A DNA stretch of 64,000 nucleotides, taken from NCBI RefSeq assembly GCF_015209595.1, contig NZ_JADEYS010000002.1:186001-250000 (forward strand), read 5' to 3'. Positions within the stretch are counted from its first letter, which is position 1, and each line of letters opens with the position of its first letter. Positions 26,426-35,634 of this stretch are shown one piece after another. The translations under genes were made by a program, and so were the position numbers. The stretch is from Pontibacterium sinense. Lineage in GTDB: Bacteria > Pseudomonadota > Gammaproteobacteria > Pseudomonadales > Balneatricaceae. The notes under the pieces are model-generated. The model made no database searches. It was not told the DNA's origin and saw only the letters and a list, made by a program, of their open reading frames with translations.

Positions 26426-26495
26426 GCTGAAGCTAATGAATAGCTTTAGCGGCACATAAAACGCACAACACTTGCTCAGATAGGCGAGTGTGTGC
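26426..26495 (+). promoter_or_regulatory. Two successive hairpins between flavodoxin and paaN
   Basis: GCTGAAGCTA/TAGCTTTAGC (26426-26435/26441-26450) is followed by a 12-base stem with one bulge, GCACAACACTTGC with GCGAGTGTGTGC (26463-26495). Neither has a T-run. They may process or attenuate a flavodoxin-paaN transcript, or hold operators for paaN. Confidence 0.4.
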
Positions 26496-26580
26496 AGAAC
26501 ACTAGATATAAAGTAGCCATTCCATCATCAACACCGAAGCGTCATATCACCAGATATTGATGACGGTAGCGGGGAGCCCC

Positions 26581-28251
26581 ATGAGCCAGAACCTGTTTGA
26601 GAAACACCAGGACACCCTGAAGGGTGCATTGAACGCCATTCACTCACGTGATTACTTCAGCCCTTACCCGGAAAACCCAAGTCCGCGTAAATACGGCGAA
26701 ACTGCGAATAAAGACGGCGAGAACGCCTTCAAAGCGTATATCGGTCAGGCGTTTGAGCTGGATATGCCGGGTATCACCGGCAGTGCGGGCAGTGAGAAAT
26801 CCCCGTACGGTTTTGATCTGGACGTTCAGTACCCGCTGGTTGATCTGGATGTTCTGCTACCAGCGATGAAAGATGCGCAGAAAGCATGGCGTGATGTGGG
26901 TGTTGAAGCCCGTGCCGGTATCTGTCTGGAAATTCTGGAGCGCATCAACAAGCGCAGCTTTGAGATCGGTTATGCGGTGATGCATACCTCCGGTCAGGGT
27001 TTCATGATGGCGTTCCAGGCCGGTGGCCCACACGCACAGGACCGTGGTCTGGAAGCGGTGGCTTACGCCTATGAAGCGATGACCTCTGCACCGGGTGTTG
27101 CGACCTGGACTAAACCACAGGGTAAGCACGATCCGCTGGTGCTGGATAAGAAATTTACCGTGGTCGGCCGTGGTGTCGGTCTGGTGATCGGTTGCTCCAC
27201 GTTCCCAACGTGGAACACCTACCCGGGTCTGTTTGCTTCTCTGGTAACCGGCAACCCGGTTGTGGTTAAGCCACACCCTGCAGGCATCTTGCCTGCTGCA
27301 ATCAGCATCAAGATTGCGCAGGAGGTACTGGTAGAGAACGGTCTGCCGGCACACCTTGTCTCTATGGTTATCGACGAAGACGCAACCAAGCCATGCACCA
27401 TGGAGCTGGCACAGCGTGATGAAGTTCGTCTGATCGACTTTACCGGCAACACCTGGTTTGGTGACTGGCTGGAAAACAACTGTCCGCAGGCGCAGGTGTA
27501 CACCGAGAAAGCGGGTGTAAACACCATCGTCATCGACTCCACAGATGATTTTAAAGGCATGGTGCGTAACCTGTCTTTCACCCTGAGCCTGTATTCCGGT
27601 CAGATGTGTACGACACCGCAGGACATCTTTGTACCCGCGGGTGGTATCGAGACCGATCTGGGTCACAAGTCCTTCGATGAAGTGGCTGAAGCGATCTCTA
27701 CCGGCGTGACTAAGTTCCTGTCCGACCCTGAGCGCGCTGCAATGGTGCTGGGTGCGATTCAGGCGCCTGTAACCGCGCAGCGTATCGAAGACAGCAAAAG
27801 TCTGGGTACTGTCGTTCGCGATTCCGAGCCGATGGAAAACCCATGGTTCAAAGATGCGCGTTTACACAGCCCGCTGATCATGACCATCGATGCAGACAAA
27901 GAAGAGACCTACATGGAAGAGCTGTTTGGTCCGATCTCCTTCGTGATCAAGACTGACAGCACTGAGCAGAGTATTGCGCTGGCGAACAAAGCGGTGAAGA
28001 ACCACGGTGCGATCACCATGGGTTGCTACTCTTCCAGCGACGATGTACTAGATCAGATCGAAGAAGCTTCTCTGGATGCGGGCGTTGCGTTGTCCTGCAA
28101 CCTGACCGGCGGTGTCTTCGTAAACCAGAGTGCTGCGTTCTCTGACTTCCACGCAACCGGCTGCAACCCAGCGGCAAATGCGTGTCTGTCGGATCTGGCC
28201 TACGTTGCAAACCGCTTCCGCGTGGTACAGAGCCGCCGTCACCCGAAGTAA
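26581..28251 (+). CDS. paaN: PaaN-type phenylacetate aldehyde dehydrogenase
   Basis: ATG 26581 has GGGGAG just upstream and yields 556 residues; the extension from TTG 26557 is not used. The aldehyde dehydrogenase fold includes GCSTFPTWNTYPG (conserved Asn, near residue 210), DFTGNTWFGDWL and the catalytic Cys in YSGQMCTTPQDIF near 345. This matches the PaaN_2 group (TIGR02288), proposed to act at ring opening in phenylacetate breakdown. Unlike PaaZ it has no MaoC-type hydratase domain, so oxepin-CoA hydrolysis must be done by another protein. The next gene encodes a hydratase. Confidence 0.88.
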   Translation: MSQNLFEKHQDTLKGALNAIHSRDYFSPYPENPSPRKYGETANKDGENAFKAYIGQAFELDMPGITGSAGSEKSPYGFDLDVQYPLVDLDVLLPAMKDAQKAWRDVGVEARAGICLEILERINKRSFEIGYAVMHTSGQGFMMAFQAGGPHAQDRGLEAVAYAYEAMTSAPGVATWTKPQGKHDPLVLDKKFTVVGRGVGLVIGCSTFPTWNTYPGLFASLVTGNPVVVKPHPAGILPAAISIKIAQEVLVENGLPAHLVSMVIDEDATKPCTMELAQRDEVRLIDFTGNTWFGDWLENNCPQAQVYTEKAGVNTIVIDSTDDFKGMVRNLSFTLSLYSGQMCTTPQDIFVPAGGIETDLGHKSFDEVAEAISTGVTKFLSDPERAAMVLGAIQAPVTAQRIEDSKSLGTVVRDSEPMENPWFKDARLHSPLIMTIDADKEETYMEELFGPISFVIKTDSTEQSIALANKAVKNHGAITMGCYSSSDDVLDQIEEASLDAGVALSCNLTGGVFVNQSAAFSDFHATGCNPAANACLSDLAYVANRFRVVQSRRHPK

Positions 28252-28326
28252 TATCGGGCGCCTGAGACGCATATGCAGGGGCAGGTGACTGCCCCTTATG
28301 AAGAATAACTGAGCAAGGATCAAAGC

Positions 28327-29112
28327 ATGAGCTACGAATGTATTCTGGTTGATGTCAAAGATGGGGTCGGCACGATTACCCTGAATCGCCCGAAAGTGAT
28401 GAACGCGTTGAACGTCACGCTGACCCGTGAAGTGGGTGAGGCGATTGATACATTGGAAGCGGACGACGCTGTAGGTTGTATCTTGCTGACCGGTGGTGAT
28501 CAGGTGTTTGCGGCAGGTGCGGATATCAAGGAGATGAAGGACCAATCCTTCGTTGATCTGTACCAGAAAGACTTCCCGTATATTCAGCGTGATTGCTGGC
28601 GTGCGATTGATGACGCGCGTAAGCCGGTTATCGCAGCAGTTGCTGGTTTCGCGTTGGGTGGCGGTTGTGAGATGGTGATGGCGTGTGACTTCATCATTGC
28701 TGCGGATAACGCCAAATTTGGCCAGCCGGAGATTGGTATTGGTACGATGCCGGGTGCTGGCGGTACTCAGCGTTTAACCAAAGCCATTGGCAAAGCCAAA
28801 GCGATGGAGATGTGTCTGAGTGGTCGAATGATGGATGCTGAAGAAGCAGAGCGCTCGGGGCTGGTGTCTCGCATCGTAGCTGCTGAGGAGCTGCTTGAGG
28901 CGGCATTCAAAACTGCACGTAAGATCGCATCCAACTCGCGTCCGGCAGTTACTTACATCAAAGAAGCGGTCAATATGGCTGTTGATGCGAACCTGAGAGA
29001 CGGTTTGCGCTTTGAGCGCCGTGCATTTGAAGCGACTTTTGCTTTCGAAGACTGCAAAGAAGGTATGGCGGCGTTTGCGGAAAAACGCAAGCCGGAATTC
29101 AAGCATCGCTAG
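28327..29112 (+). CDS. Enoyl-CoA hydratase, PaaF-like paralogue
   Basis: 261-residue crotonase with both catalytic Glu, in GFALGGGCEMVMACD and FGQPEIGIGTMPGAGG, and oxyanion segment QVFAAGADIKEMK. It is clearly related to the PaaF encoded on the other strand, so the cluster holds two apparent hydratases plus the PaaG isomerase. It may hydrate an intermediate specific to the PaaN branch or duplicate PaaF. It lies 75 bases after paaN and ends in a terminator. Confidence 0.88.
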   Translation: MSYECILVDVKDGVGTITLNRPKVMNALNVTLTREVGEAIDTLEADDAVGCILLTGGDQVFAAGADIKEMKDQSFVDLYQKDFPYIQRDCWRAIDDARKPVIAAVAGFALGGGCEMVMACDFIIAADNAKFGQPEIGIGTMPGAGGTQRLTKAIGKAKAMEMCLSGRMMDAEEAERSGLVSRIVAAEELLEAAFKTARKIASNSRPAVTYIKEAVNMAVDANLRDGLRFERRAFEATFAFEDCKEGMAAFAEKRKPEFKHR

Positions 29113-29134
29113 GCGTTAAATCTGGTTATGCTAT

Positions 29135-29171
29135 CGCCGCCACCTGCTTAGTTGCTTGTGGCGGCGTTTTT
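29135..29171 (+). terminator. Terminator of the paaN transcript
   Basis: CGCCGCCAC (29135-29143) pairs with GTGGCGGCG (29158-29166), followed by TTTTT. Confidence 0.9.
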
Positions 29172-29229
29172 GTTTGTGGCGGTTTTTAAGCACTAGTATT
29201 GGAATGTCCACGATAAATCGGAGTGCAGC

Positions 29230-29511
29230 ATGGGTATCACAACAGTTGAGATGACATACGCTGAATGGGAAGTGAGATTTCAGCCCAAAGTGATCAACAG
29301 CTCGGGTGAAAACACCCTGTTGATAGAAGATGAGTTTGAAGCTGAGTCGCTGATGTCAGAGGTAGGTGAAACCTATATCTGGACGCGGAAGTATGCAGAT
29401 GAAGGTGAGGGCGAACTGATCGTGAATGGTTTGTGGTCCGTGGGTGCGGTAGGATTTATGGTTTCCTCTATTGCTTATTCTGAAGATGAAGATTACGTGG
29501 TAACAATATGA
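29230..29511 (+). CDS. Acidic 93-residue protein, unknown
   Basis: The 93-residue product (MGITTVEMTYAEWEVRF onward) is acidic, with EDEFEAESLMSEVG and a C-terminal SEDEDYVVTI, and has an alternating beta pattern; no family recognised. It overlaps the SDR gene by four bases (ATGA), so the two are translated together and its role is probably tied to that enzyme. No signal peptide or membrane helix. Confidence 0.6.
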   Translation: MGITTVEMTYAEWEVRFQPKVINSSGENTLLIEDEFEAESLMSEVGETYIWTRKYADEGEGELIVNGLWSVGAVGFMVSSIAYSEDEDYVVTI

Positions 29512-30254
29512 AGTTAAAAGATAAAAAGGTATGGATTACCGGTGCAAGTAGTGGGATCGGCGAAGCAACTGCAAAGCTGCTGGCGTCCGAAGGCGCGCAT
29601 GTGGTGTTATCTGCGCGTCGTCAGGAAAAGTTGGAAGCTTTGGCGGAGACGATAACCGCCAGTGGGGGCAGTTGCGAAATTGCTGTCGTTGACGTCTCTG
29701 ATCGCGCGGGTATGGAGGCAGTTGGGCGGCAGCTGGCAGAAAAGGGTGGTATCGACATCCTGATCAATAATGCCGGCACTATGCCAATCAGCCCGATTTT
29801 ATCGGGTCGCGTTGATGAATGGGATCGGATGATCGATGTAAATATAAAAGGTGTGCTTTATGCTATCAATGCCGTTTATCCGGGTATGGCTGAACGTAAA
29901 GATGGGCACATCGTCAATATCAGTTCAGTTGCCGCACGCCTGACTTATCAAAGCGCGGGCGTGTATGGCGGAACTAAGCATGCGGTTCGTGCAATCTCTG
30001 ATACCTTGCGTAAAGAGGCGATTCGCTTTGGTGTGCGGGTTACAGACATTCAGCCAGGTTCTGTCGATACTGAGCTGCCCGATAGCATTGCGCATGAGAA
30101 AATCCGTAGTGCAGTGAAAGATAATATGTATGCGGAAGAAAGTCCTATCTTGAAGCCGGAAGATATCGCCAATGGCATTATGTACGCGATTTCGCAGCCG
30201 GCCTACGTAGACGTCAGTGAATTGTTGATCCGCCCGGTCATTCAAGAAAACTGA
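29508..30254 (+). CDS. Short-chain dehydrogenase/reductase
   Basis: 248-residue classical SDR. Cofactor motif WITGASSGIGEATAK near residue 10, NNAG in DILINNAGTMPISP, catalytic Ser in NISSVAAR and the YxxxK in VYGGTKHAVR. It resembles the YdfG/serine or 3-hydroxyacid dehydrogenase branch, NADP-preferring by the ARRQEK segment after beta2. Substrate unknown. Coupled to the small acidic protein gene before it. A short GCAGCG/CGCTGC hairpin follows at about 30260. Confidence 0.85.
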   Translation: MKLKDKKVWITGASSGIGEATAKLLASEGAHVVLSARRQEKLEALAETITASGGSCEIAVVDVSDRAGMEAVGRQLAEKGGIDILINNAGTMPISPILSGRVDEWDRMIDVNIKGVLYAINAVYPGMAERKDGHIVNISSVAARLTYQSAGVYGGTKHAVRAISDTLRKEAIRFGVRVTDIQPGSVDTELPDSIAHEKIRSAVKDNMYAEESPILKPEDIANGIMYAISQPAYVDVSELLIRPVIQEN

Positions 30255-30449
30255 TCTGCCTGCAGCGTTTGTAAACACAGGCGCTGCTTATCGTTGTTTT
30301 CGTTTCTTATGTCTTTAACCCTCTGTTTTTCGGGTTCTTCCGTCATATCTTTGCAGGCATAATAGATAAGCTGTAACGCGATCAGGTTTAGCTACTGCGT
30401 GGCTATACGTATCGCTGCGCTTGCAATGATTAATTTTTGGAGTGTCATT

Positions 30450-31118
30450 TTGTATAAGTTACTGATTTTCGACTGGGACGGAACCATTATTGATTCTGCT
30501 GCTCGTATCATATCCAGCATGCAGGCTGCTGCCCGTGATCTATCATTGGGTGAGTTGACTGATGATGCTGTGCGGAACATCATCGGGCTCGGTTTGCCGG
30601 AAGCGATTCGTGAGCTTATACCCTTTGTCACGGATGAGCAGATACAGCAGATGCGCGAGCGTTATGGCCACTATTATTTGGGTGTAGATACGACACCGAC
30701 CCATCTTTTTGTTGGTGCGCAGCAAAGTTTGGAGCGCATGCATAGCAAAGGGATTCGGATGGCAGTTGCGACGGGTAAGAGTCGCAGAGGTCTGGATAGG
30801 GTTTTTAATGACACTGGACTAGGCTACATATTTGAAACATCTCGGTGTGCGGATGAAACTACATCGAAGCCGGATCCTCATATGCTAGAGGAAATTCTGG
30901 CAGAGACTGGGGTCAAAGCATCAGAAGCATTGATGATCGGTGATACTGAGTTTGATCTGGATATGGGGCGGCGAGCGGGTATGGATGTGATTGCCGTCAG
31001 TTATGGTGCGCATCATGTTGATCGTTTGATGAAATACGATCCGGTACTGTTGGTGCATCACTTTCCTGAGCTGGAAGCCTGGATCGAAAGTCGATATATA
31101 TTGGAGGAACGAGTTTAG
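30450..31118 (+). CDS. HAD-family hydrolase, phosphoglycolate phosphatase-like
   Basis: TTG 30450 is chosen since GGAG lies seven bases upstream and it gives the family N-terminus MYKLLIFDWDGTIIDS; 222 residues. HAD motifs are FDWDGT (I), AVATGKSRRGL (II), the Lys in TTSKPDPHM (III) and MIGDTEFDLDMGRRAG (IV). In pseudomonads this gene lies between rluC and sppA; here sppA follows two bases later, but rluC is not upstream. Substrate unproven; phosphoglycolate-like is the default for this branch. Confidence 0.85.
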   Translation: MYKLLIFDWDGTIIDSAARIISSMQAAARDLSLGELTDDAVRNIIGLGLPEAIRELIPFVTDEQIQQMRERYGHYYLGVDTTPTHLFVGAQQSLERMHSKGIRMAVATGKSRRGLDRVFNDTGLGYIFETSRCADETTSKPDPHMLEEILAETGVKASEALMIGDTEFDLDMGRRAGMDVIAVSYGAHHVDRLMKYDPVLLVHHFPELEAWIESRYILEERV

Positions 31119-31120
31119 CG

Positions 31121-32143
31121 ATGTCTGACAATCACTGGAATGAACCGGAAAAACCCAAAACGCCGGCCTCTGATGCGCTGGATAAAGTACGTCAAAAGCA
31201 GGAAGGCAAGGAATGGCGTCTTCTAGAGCGCCTGGTTGATGGCTCTTATGTTGAACAACGACGTGCCCGCCGTTGGGGTATCTTGTTCAAATCGCTGACA
31301 TTTATCTATTTGTTTGCATTGCTGGGAATGGCATTTTTCGGCAATTCGCTATCCGATTCGTCTCCAGATGTAGCCGAGCATACAGCGGTTATCAATATTC
31401 AGGGGCCAATTTCGGCCAGTGAAGAAGCCAGTGCGGACAACATCGTTTGGGCTTTGCGCAAGGCATTTGAATCAGAAGAGTCAAAAGCGGTCATCATGCG
31501 TATTAATAGCCCCGGTGGCAGCCCTGTGCAGTCCGGCTATATATATGACGAAGTAAAACGTCTGCGTGTGCTGCATCCGGAGAAGAAGGTCTATGCAGTG
31601 ATTGTTGATATCGGTGCGTCGGGTGCATATTACATTGCAGCCGCTGCTGATGAAATTTATGCAGATAAAGCCAGTTTGGTCGGATCAATTGGTGTAGTCG
31701 CTGGCGGATTCGGTTTTGTTGATCTGATGGAGAAAGTGGGTGTTGAGCGTCGCTTGTACACTGCAGGTGACCACAAGGCATTTCTTGATCCGTTTAGCCC
31801 ACAGAATTCGAACGAAACCAATTTGTGGCAGCAGGTGTTGGATACGACTCATCGACAGTTTATTGAGCAGGTGAAGAAAGGTCGTGGCGAGCGCTTAAAA
31901 GACAACGACAAAATGTTCAGCGGTTTGGTATGGACCGGAGAACAGGCGCTGGAACTCGGATTGCTGGATGGTATCGGCAGTAGTAGTTACGTTGCCCGCG
32001 AAATTGTTGGTGTTGAAGAGATGGTGGATTACACCTCTCAGCCTCAGTTGTGGCAAAAGATTTTAGATCGTGTCAGCACAACTTTTGCGAAAACGATTAG
32101 CGCTGAAATGGGCTTGAATAACAACAGCTGGCAAATGCGCTAA
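31121..32143 (+). CDS. sppA: S49 signal peptide peptidase
   Basis: 340 residues: cytoplasmic N-terminus, one membrane helix near 55-75, then an S49 protease domain with VIMRINSPGGSP and the catalytic Ser in DIGASGAYYIAAAADEI, SLVGSIGVVAG following. This is the short SppA form that assembles on the periplasmic face and degrades cleaved signal peptides. It starts two bases after the HAD gene stop, so the two form an operon ended by the terminator at 32177. Confidence 0.88.
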   Translation: MSDNHWNEPEKPKTPASDALDKVRQKQEGKEWRLLERLVDGSYVEQRRARRWGILFKSLTFIYLFALLGMAFFGNSLSDSSPDVAEHTAVINIQGPISASEEASADNIVWALRKAFESEESKAVIMRINSPGGSPVQSGYIYDEVKRLRVLHPEKKVYAVIVDIGASGAYYIAAAADEIYADKASLVGSIGVVAGGFGFVDLMEKVGVERRLYTAGDHKAFLDPFSPQNSNETNLWQQVLDTTHRQFIEQVKKGRGERLKDNDKMFSGLVWTGEQALELGLLDGIGSSSYVAREIVGVEEMVDYTSQPQLWQKILDRVSTTFAKTISAEMGLNNNSWQMR

Positions 32144-32176
32144 ACACCGTATGCAGTTAGTGTCAGGTTGAAATAT

Positions 32177-32202
32177 AAGGGGGGCTTAGGTCCTCCTTTT
32201 TT
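32177..32202 (+). terminator. sppA terminator
   Basis: AAGGGGGG and CCTCCTT form a GC-rich stem (one G-T pair) followed by TTTTT. Confidence 0.8.
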
Positions 32203-32379
32203 GTGCCTGCTATTGGTGATGAGTTGCGAGTCTAGGTCTCAATAAGCCTCGGGCCAAAATACTAAATCCTATATATGGGAATTAGGGTTTCATTCAGCGC
32301 TCTTTATCCTCTATGTGAGATCTTTATACTTCCAGCATAAAGTTACATGCTTCGTTTTTTGAATCATTGGGGTATACGC

Positions 32380-32967
32380 ATGCAGAGTTCCGAGCAAGCC
32401 GCAGAATCATCGTCACCGGTGACCGTCGTTATTTCTCGCCGAGTAAAGGAAGGGTGTGAAGATGCGTTTGAGCAGCTCAGTGCCAAAATGACCGAGGCGG
32501 CTGCACCGTTCCCTGGATATATGGGGACTAATCTGTTTCGCCCCACGGCTCCTACTGACCCTGAATACCGCATTATCTTCAAATTTCAGTCGCAGTATGA
32601 TTTAGAGAATTGGCACAACTCTTCGGAGCGAGCACAGTGGCTCAAGGGTATTGAGTGTCTGCTGGAGACTCCGAGCAAGGTTGAAGTGACCTCTGGATTG
32701 GTGACCTGGTTTTCATTGCCGGGTCAGAATCCTGTACAGCCGCCGCCTAAATATAAGATGACGATTGTAAGCTGGCTGGCACTTTGTCCAACAGTAACGC
32801 TGATATTTTGGTTGTTTGGTGATGTTCTGGCGGAATTGCCGCTAGTCTTGCGGACGATGCTGATAACGGCGGTGGTAATGTTGCTAATGAGTTATGTGCT
32901 AATGCCGCGTTTTAGTAAATGGTTTGCGTTTTGGCTATTCCCGAAGGAGGGAAGGGATATCCGTTAA
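32380..32967 (+). CDS. ABM-domain membrane protein
   Basis: From ATG 32380 (MQSSEQAAES) the product has 195 residues; an in-frame ATG at 32347 is also possible. An antibiotic-biosynthesis-monooxygenase-like ferredoxin fold occupies about 15-105 (PVTVVISRRVKEGCED, FPGYMGTNLFRP, YRIIFKFQSQYDLENW) and two membrane helices follow at about 130-180. This pairing (COG3224) is widespread but unstudied. Function unknown. Confidence 0.75.
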   Translation: MQSSEQAAESSSPVTVVISRRVKEGCEDAFEQLSAKMTEAAAPFPGYMGTNLFRPTAPTDPEYRIIFKFQSQYDLENWHNSSERAQWLKGIECLLETPSKVEVTSGLVTWFSLPGQNPVQPPPKYKMTIVSWLALCPTVTLIFWLFGDVLAELPLVLRTMLITAVVMLLMSYVLMPRFSKWFAFWLFPKEGRDIR

Positions 32968-33088
32968 TGAGTTAAAGCACTCGGTGTGTGTAGCGGATCT
33001 GGAGTACTTAGCGACAAAGTGTTGTACAGGGGGGAGGGGGCTGTTTAAAAATCGCTGCCCCGAATCACCTTTATACTCTAAAGCGTTA

Positions 33089-33670
33089 TTAGCCGATGAC
33101 CTGATGGTTTTCATTTTCCAGCATACGGATCAGACGAATTAACGGAAGCCCAATCAGTGTATTGGGATCATCACCCTCAAGCTTTTCAAATAGAGCAATG
33201 CCCAATCCTTCGGATTTAAAGCTTCCCGCGCAGTTATAAGGCTGCTCTGCTTGCAGGTAGTTTTCAATCATTGCATCGCTGAGTGTGCGAAAATGAACAA
33301 TGAATGGTACGACTTCACTTTGTACTGATCCTGTTTTGCTATTTAATAGAGCCAGTCCGGTGTAAAAAGTGATTTTATTACCTGACGCTGATTTTAGCTG
33401 GCTTGTCGCATTGGTATGGGTGTGTGGTTTACCAACGATCCCTTGGTTGATAACTGCAACCTGATCGGAACCAATAATCAAGGCGTCATGATGCTCTTTT
33501 GCTATTGCCTGTGCTTTAGCGATTGCCAAACGTTCAACAAGCTCTATAGCAGATTCGTTATCTAACGGACTTTCATCAATATCAGGTGAGCTGCAATCAT
33601 AATTCAGATTTAACTTATCAAGTATTTGACGTCTGAAGGGTGAGCTGGAAGCAAGAACGAGTGGTTGCAT
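33089..33670 (-). CDS. yceF: Maf-family nucleotide pyrophosphatase YceF
   Basis: 193 residues with the Maf signature LASSSPFRRQILDKL at the N-terminus, PDIDESPL, GSDQVAVING-like region (IIGSDQVAVINQG) and GSFKSEGLG. E. coli YceF hydrolyses 7-methyl-GTP. As in E. coli, it is divergent from yceD-rpmF. The whole Maf domain is intact. Confidence 0.9.
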   Translation of the reverse strand: MQPLVLASSSPFRRQILDKLNLNYDCSSPDIDESPLDNESAIELVERLAIAKAQAIAKEHHDALIIGSDQVAVINQGIVGKPHTHTNATSQLKSASGNKITFYTGLALLNSKTGSVQSEVVPFIVHFRTLSDAMIENYLQAEQPYNCAGSFKSEGLGIALFEKLEGDDPNTLIGLPLIRLIRMLENENHQVIG

Positions 33671-33793
33671 AGGGGGATGTAGGCCTTAAATATACTAAAC
33701 AGTAACTGGATTAGAATATTAACGGTTTTATCCTACATTTAAAGCACTTAAGGCTTTGACAGATGGGCAATTGGTCCCTAGAATTGCGCGCTT

Positions 33794-34321
33794 ATGTCGT
33801 ATAGACCATTACCAAAAAAAGTTGACCCGCGTAAGCTTGCTGAGCGGGGAGTACGAATTGAAGGTTTAACTACGCCAAAAGACCTGCCTCGGTTGCTAAC
33901 TCTCCTGTGTAGTGATGAGGGAGAATTGAAGGTAAGTCTGGATTTTGGCAAAGACGAACAACGATTCCGTACCATACAGGGCAGTGCAAAAGGCCATGTC
34001 TTTATGACATGCCAGCGTTGTCTCGAACCGGTTGAAGTCGCAGCAGAAGCGACAGTCAATCTGGCAGTTACCCTGAACGATGATCAGGTGAAAAAATTGC
34101 CTCGGATCTATGATCCGCTTCTTCTGGAAGAGGAAGAGATTGAACTGGCAACGATGATAGAAGAGGAGCTGATTCTCAGCCTACCTCCGTTTGCCTATCA
34201 TGATGACTGCAGCGTACAGACTTCGTTTGGTGAAAAAGAGACGACGCAAAGTACCGATAAACCGAACCCATTTAGTGTATTGGCCCAACTAAAGGCCGGT
34301 AACAGTAAGAAGCCGAACTAG
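33794..34321 (+). CDS. yceD: YceD family protein (DUF177)
   Basis: 175 residues, usual YceD length, with the [12 protein letters not shown] Cys pair near residue 75 and an acidic [10 protein letters not shown] stretch near 115. YceD is needed for normal 23S rRNA accumulation in E. coli and plants. It heads the yceD-rpmF-plsX-fab operon, 13 bases before rpmF; the promoter lies in the 123 bases shared with yceF. Confidence 0.9.
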   Translation: MSYRPLPKKVDPRKLAERGVRIEGLTTPKDLPRLLTLLCSDEGELKVSLDFGKDEQRFRTIQGSAKGHVFMTCQRCLEPVEVAAEATVNLAVTLNDDQVKKLPRIYDPLLLEEEEIELATMIEEELILSLPPFAYHDDCSVQTSFGEKETTQSTDKPNPFSVLAQLKAGNSKKPN

Positions 34322-34334
34322 GAGCTATTTAATC

Positions 34335-34517
34335 ATGGCAGTACAGAAGAGCAAGAAGTCTCGTTCCCGTCGCGATATGCGTCGTTCCCACGATGCCCTG
34401 AGCGGACCGACTCTGTCTGTTGACGCAACAACTGGTGAAACTCACCGTCGTCATCACGTATCAGCAGACGGTTTCTACCGTGGCGAACAGGTAGTCAACA
34501 AGCAGGGCGACGAATAA
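34335..34517 (+). CDS. rpmF: 50S ribosomal protein L32
   Basis: 60-residue bL32 beginning [20 protein letters not shown], with [16 protein letters not shown]; no zinc-binding Cys, the usual gammaproteobacterial form. Cotranscribed with yceD and plsX, linking ribosome and membrane synthesis. Confidence 0.95.
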   Translation: MAVQKSKKSRSRRDMRRSHDALSGPTLSVDATTGETHRRHHVSADGFYRGEQVVNKQGDE

Positions 34518-34519
34518 GC

Positions 34520-35536
34520 TTGTCACGCTACTACACCATTGCAGTTGATGCGATGGGCGGGGACTTCGGTCCCCGCGTTACAGTTCCTTCCAGCATGCAG
34601 GCACTTGCCCGTCATCCTAACCTGACGATCCACCTCATAGGTCATCAGGACGAAATCACCCCCCATATCCGAAAGCTCAATTCCGATATCGCTAACAGGC
34701 TCGAAATCGCTCATACCGATCAGTTAATTGGTATGGATGAAAAGCCTTCTATGGCGCTGCGCCATGGAAAAGGTTCTTCTATGCATCTTGCGCTTAAGCA
34801 AGTGTCGGAGGGGCAGGCTAACGCATGTGTCAGTGCAGGTAATACCGGCGCGCTGATGGTGCTGGGGCGTTCGGTGTTGAAAACACTTCCAGGGATTGAT
34901 CGTCCCGCTATTATTTCTGCAGTCCCTACGCTACGTGGCCACTCTTATATGCTTGATTTGGGCGCAAACGTTGATTGTGCCGCAGAGCATCTGATGCAGT
35001 TTGCTATCATGGGGTCGGTCATGACTCAGGCGGTTGAGCAGATTGCTGAGCCGAAAGTGGGGTTGCTGAATGTGGGGCAGGAAGAAATTAAAGGTAATGA
35101 GCAGGTAAAACTTGCTTCGCGTTTGATTTCTGAGCATGGGGAACTAAATTACATCGGTTATATCGAAGGCGATGACATCTTTTCGGGTCGCGCTGATGTA
35201 GTGGTATGTGATGGTTTTGTGGGTAATATTGCTCTCAAAGGTAGCGAAGGTTTAGCTAACCTGATTCGGAATAAAGTGCGCTCTAGTTTTAAAAAGGGGC
35301 TGTATCGTCGCCTTCTAGGGCTGCTGGCAACACCGGTTCTGGCTGAGCTGAATCGTCAGATGGATCCATCTCGCCGAAATGGGGCGAGTTTATTAGGACT
35401 GCAGGGGATTGTGGTAAAAAGCCACGGAGGCGCAAATAAAAAATGTTTTGGTTATGCGCTGGATCAGGCAGTCTCTGAAATAGAAATGGATCTGCCAATA
35501 CGTATTAGTCGACACATCGAGAATCAGCTAACCTGA
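34520..35536 (+). CDS. plsX: Phosphate acyltransferase PlsX
   Basis: 338 residues, standard length. TTG 34520 is the only start that gives the family N-terminus YYTIAVDAMGGDFGP and lies two bases after the rpmF stop, so translation is probably coupled. CVSAGNTGALMVLG and VVCDGFVGNIALKG are typical. It makes acyl-phosphate from acyl-ACP for PlsY, the first step of phospholipid synthesis. Confidence 0.93.
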   Translation: MSRYYTIAVDAMGGDFGPRVTVPSSMQALARHPNLTIHLIGHQDEITPHIRKLNSDIANRLEIAHTDQLIGMDEKPSMALRHGKGSSMHLALKQVSEGQANACVSAGNTGALMVLGRSVLKTLPGIDRPAIISAVPTLRGHSYMLDLGANVDCAAEHLMQFAIMGSVMTQAVEQIAEPKVGLLNVGQEEIKGNEQVKLASRLISEHGELNYIGYIEGDDIFSGRADVVVCDGFVGNIALKGSEGLANLIRNKVRSSFKKGLYRRLLGLLATPVLAELNRQMDPSRRNGASLLGLQGIVVKSHGGANKKCFGYALDQAVSEIEMDLPIRISRHIENQLT

Positions 35537-35634
35537 TCGATCAGAGCGGCTGTTTTAATTGGTCGTGAATACTGTACACTACGGCAGATTCGACCTTTAT
35601 ATCAGGTTAATTTATTGGAGTTAAAGAGGAAACC

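Noticed and set aside
26857-27666. Long 269-codon frame opposite paaN
   Set aside because: Antisense shadow of the aldehyde dehydrogenase with no domain of its own.
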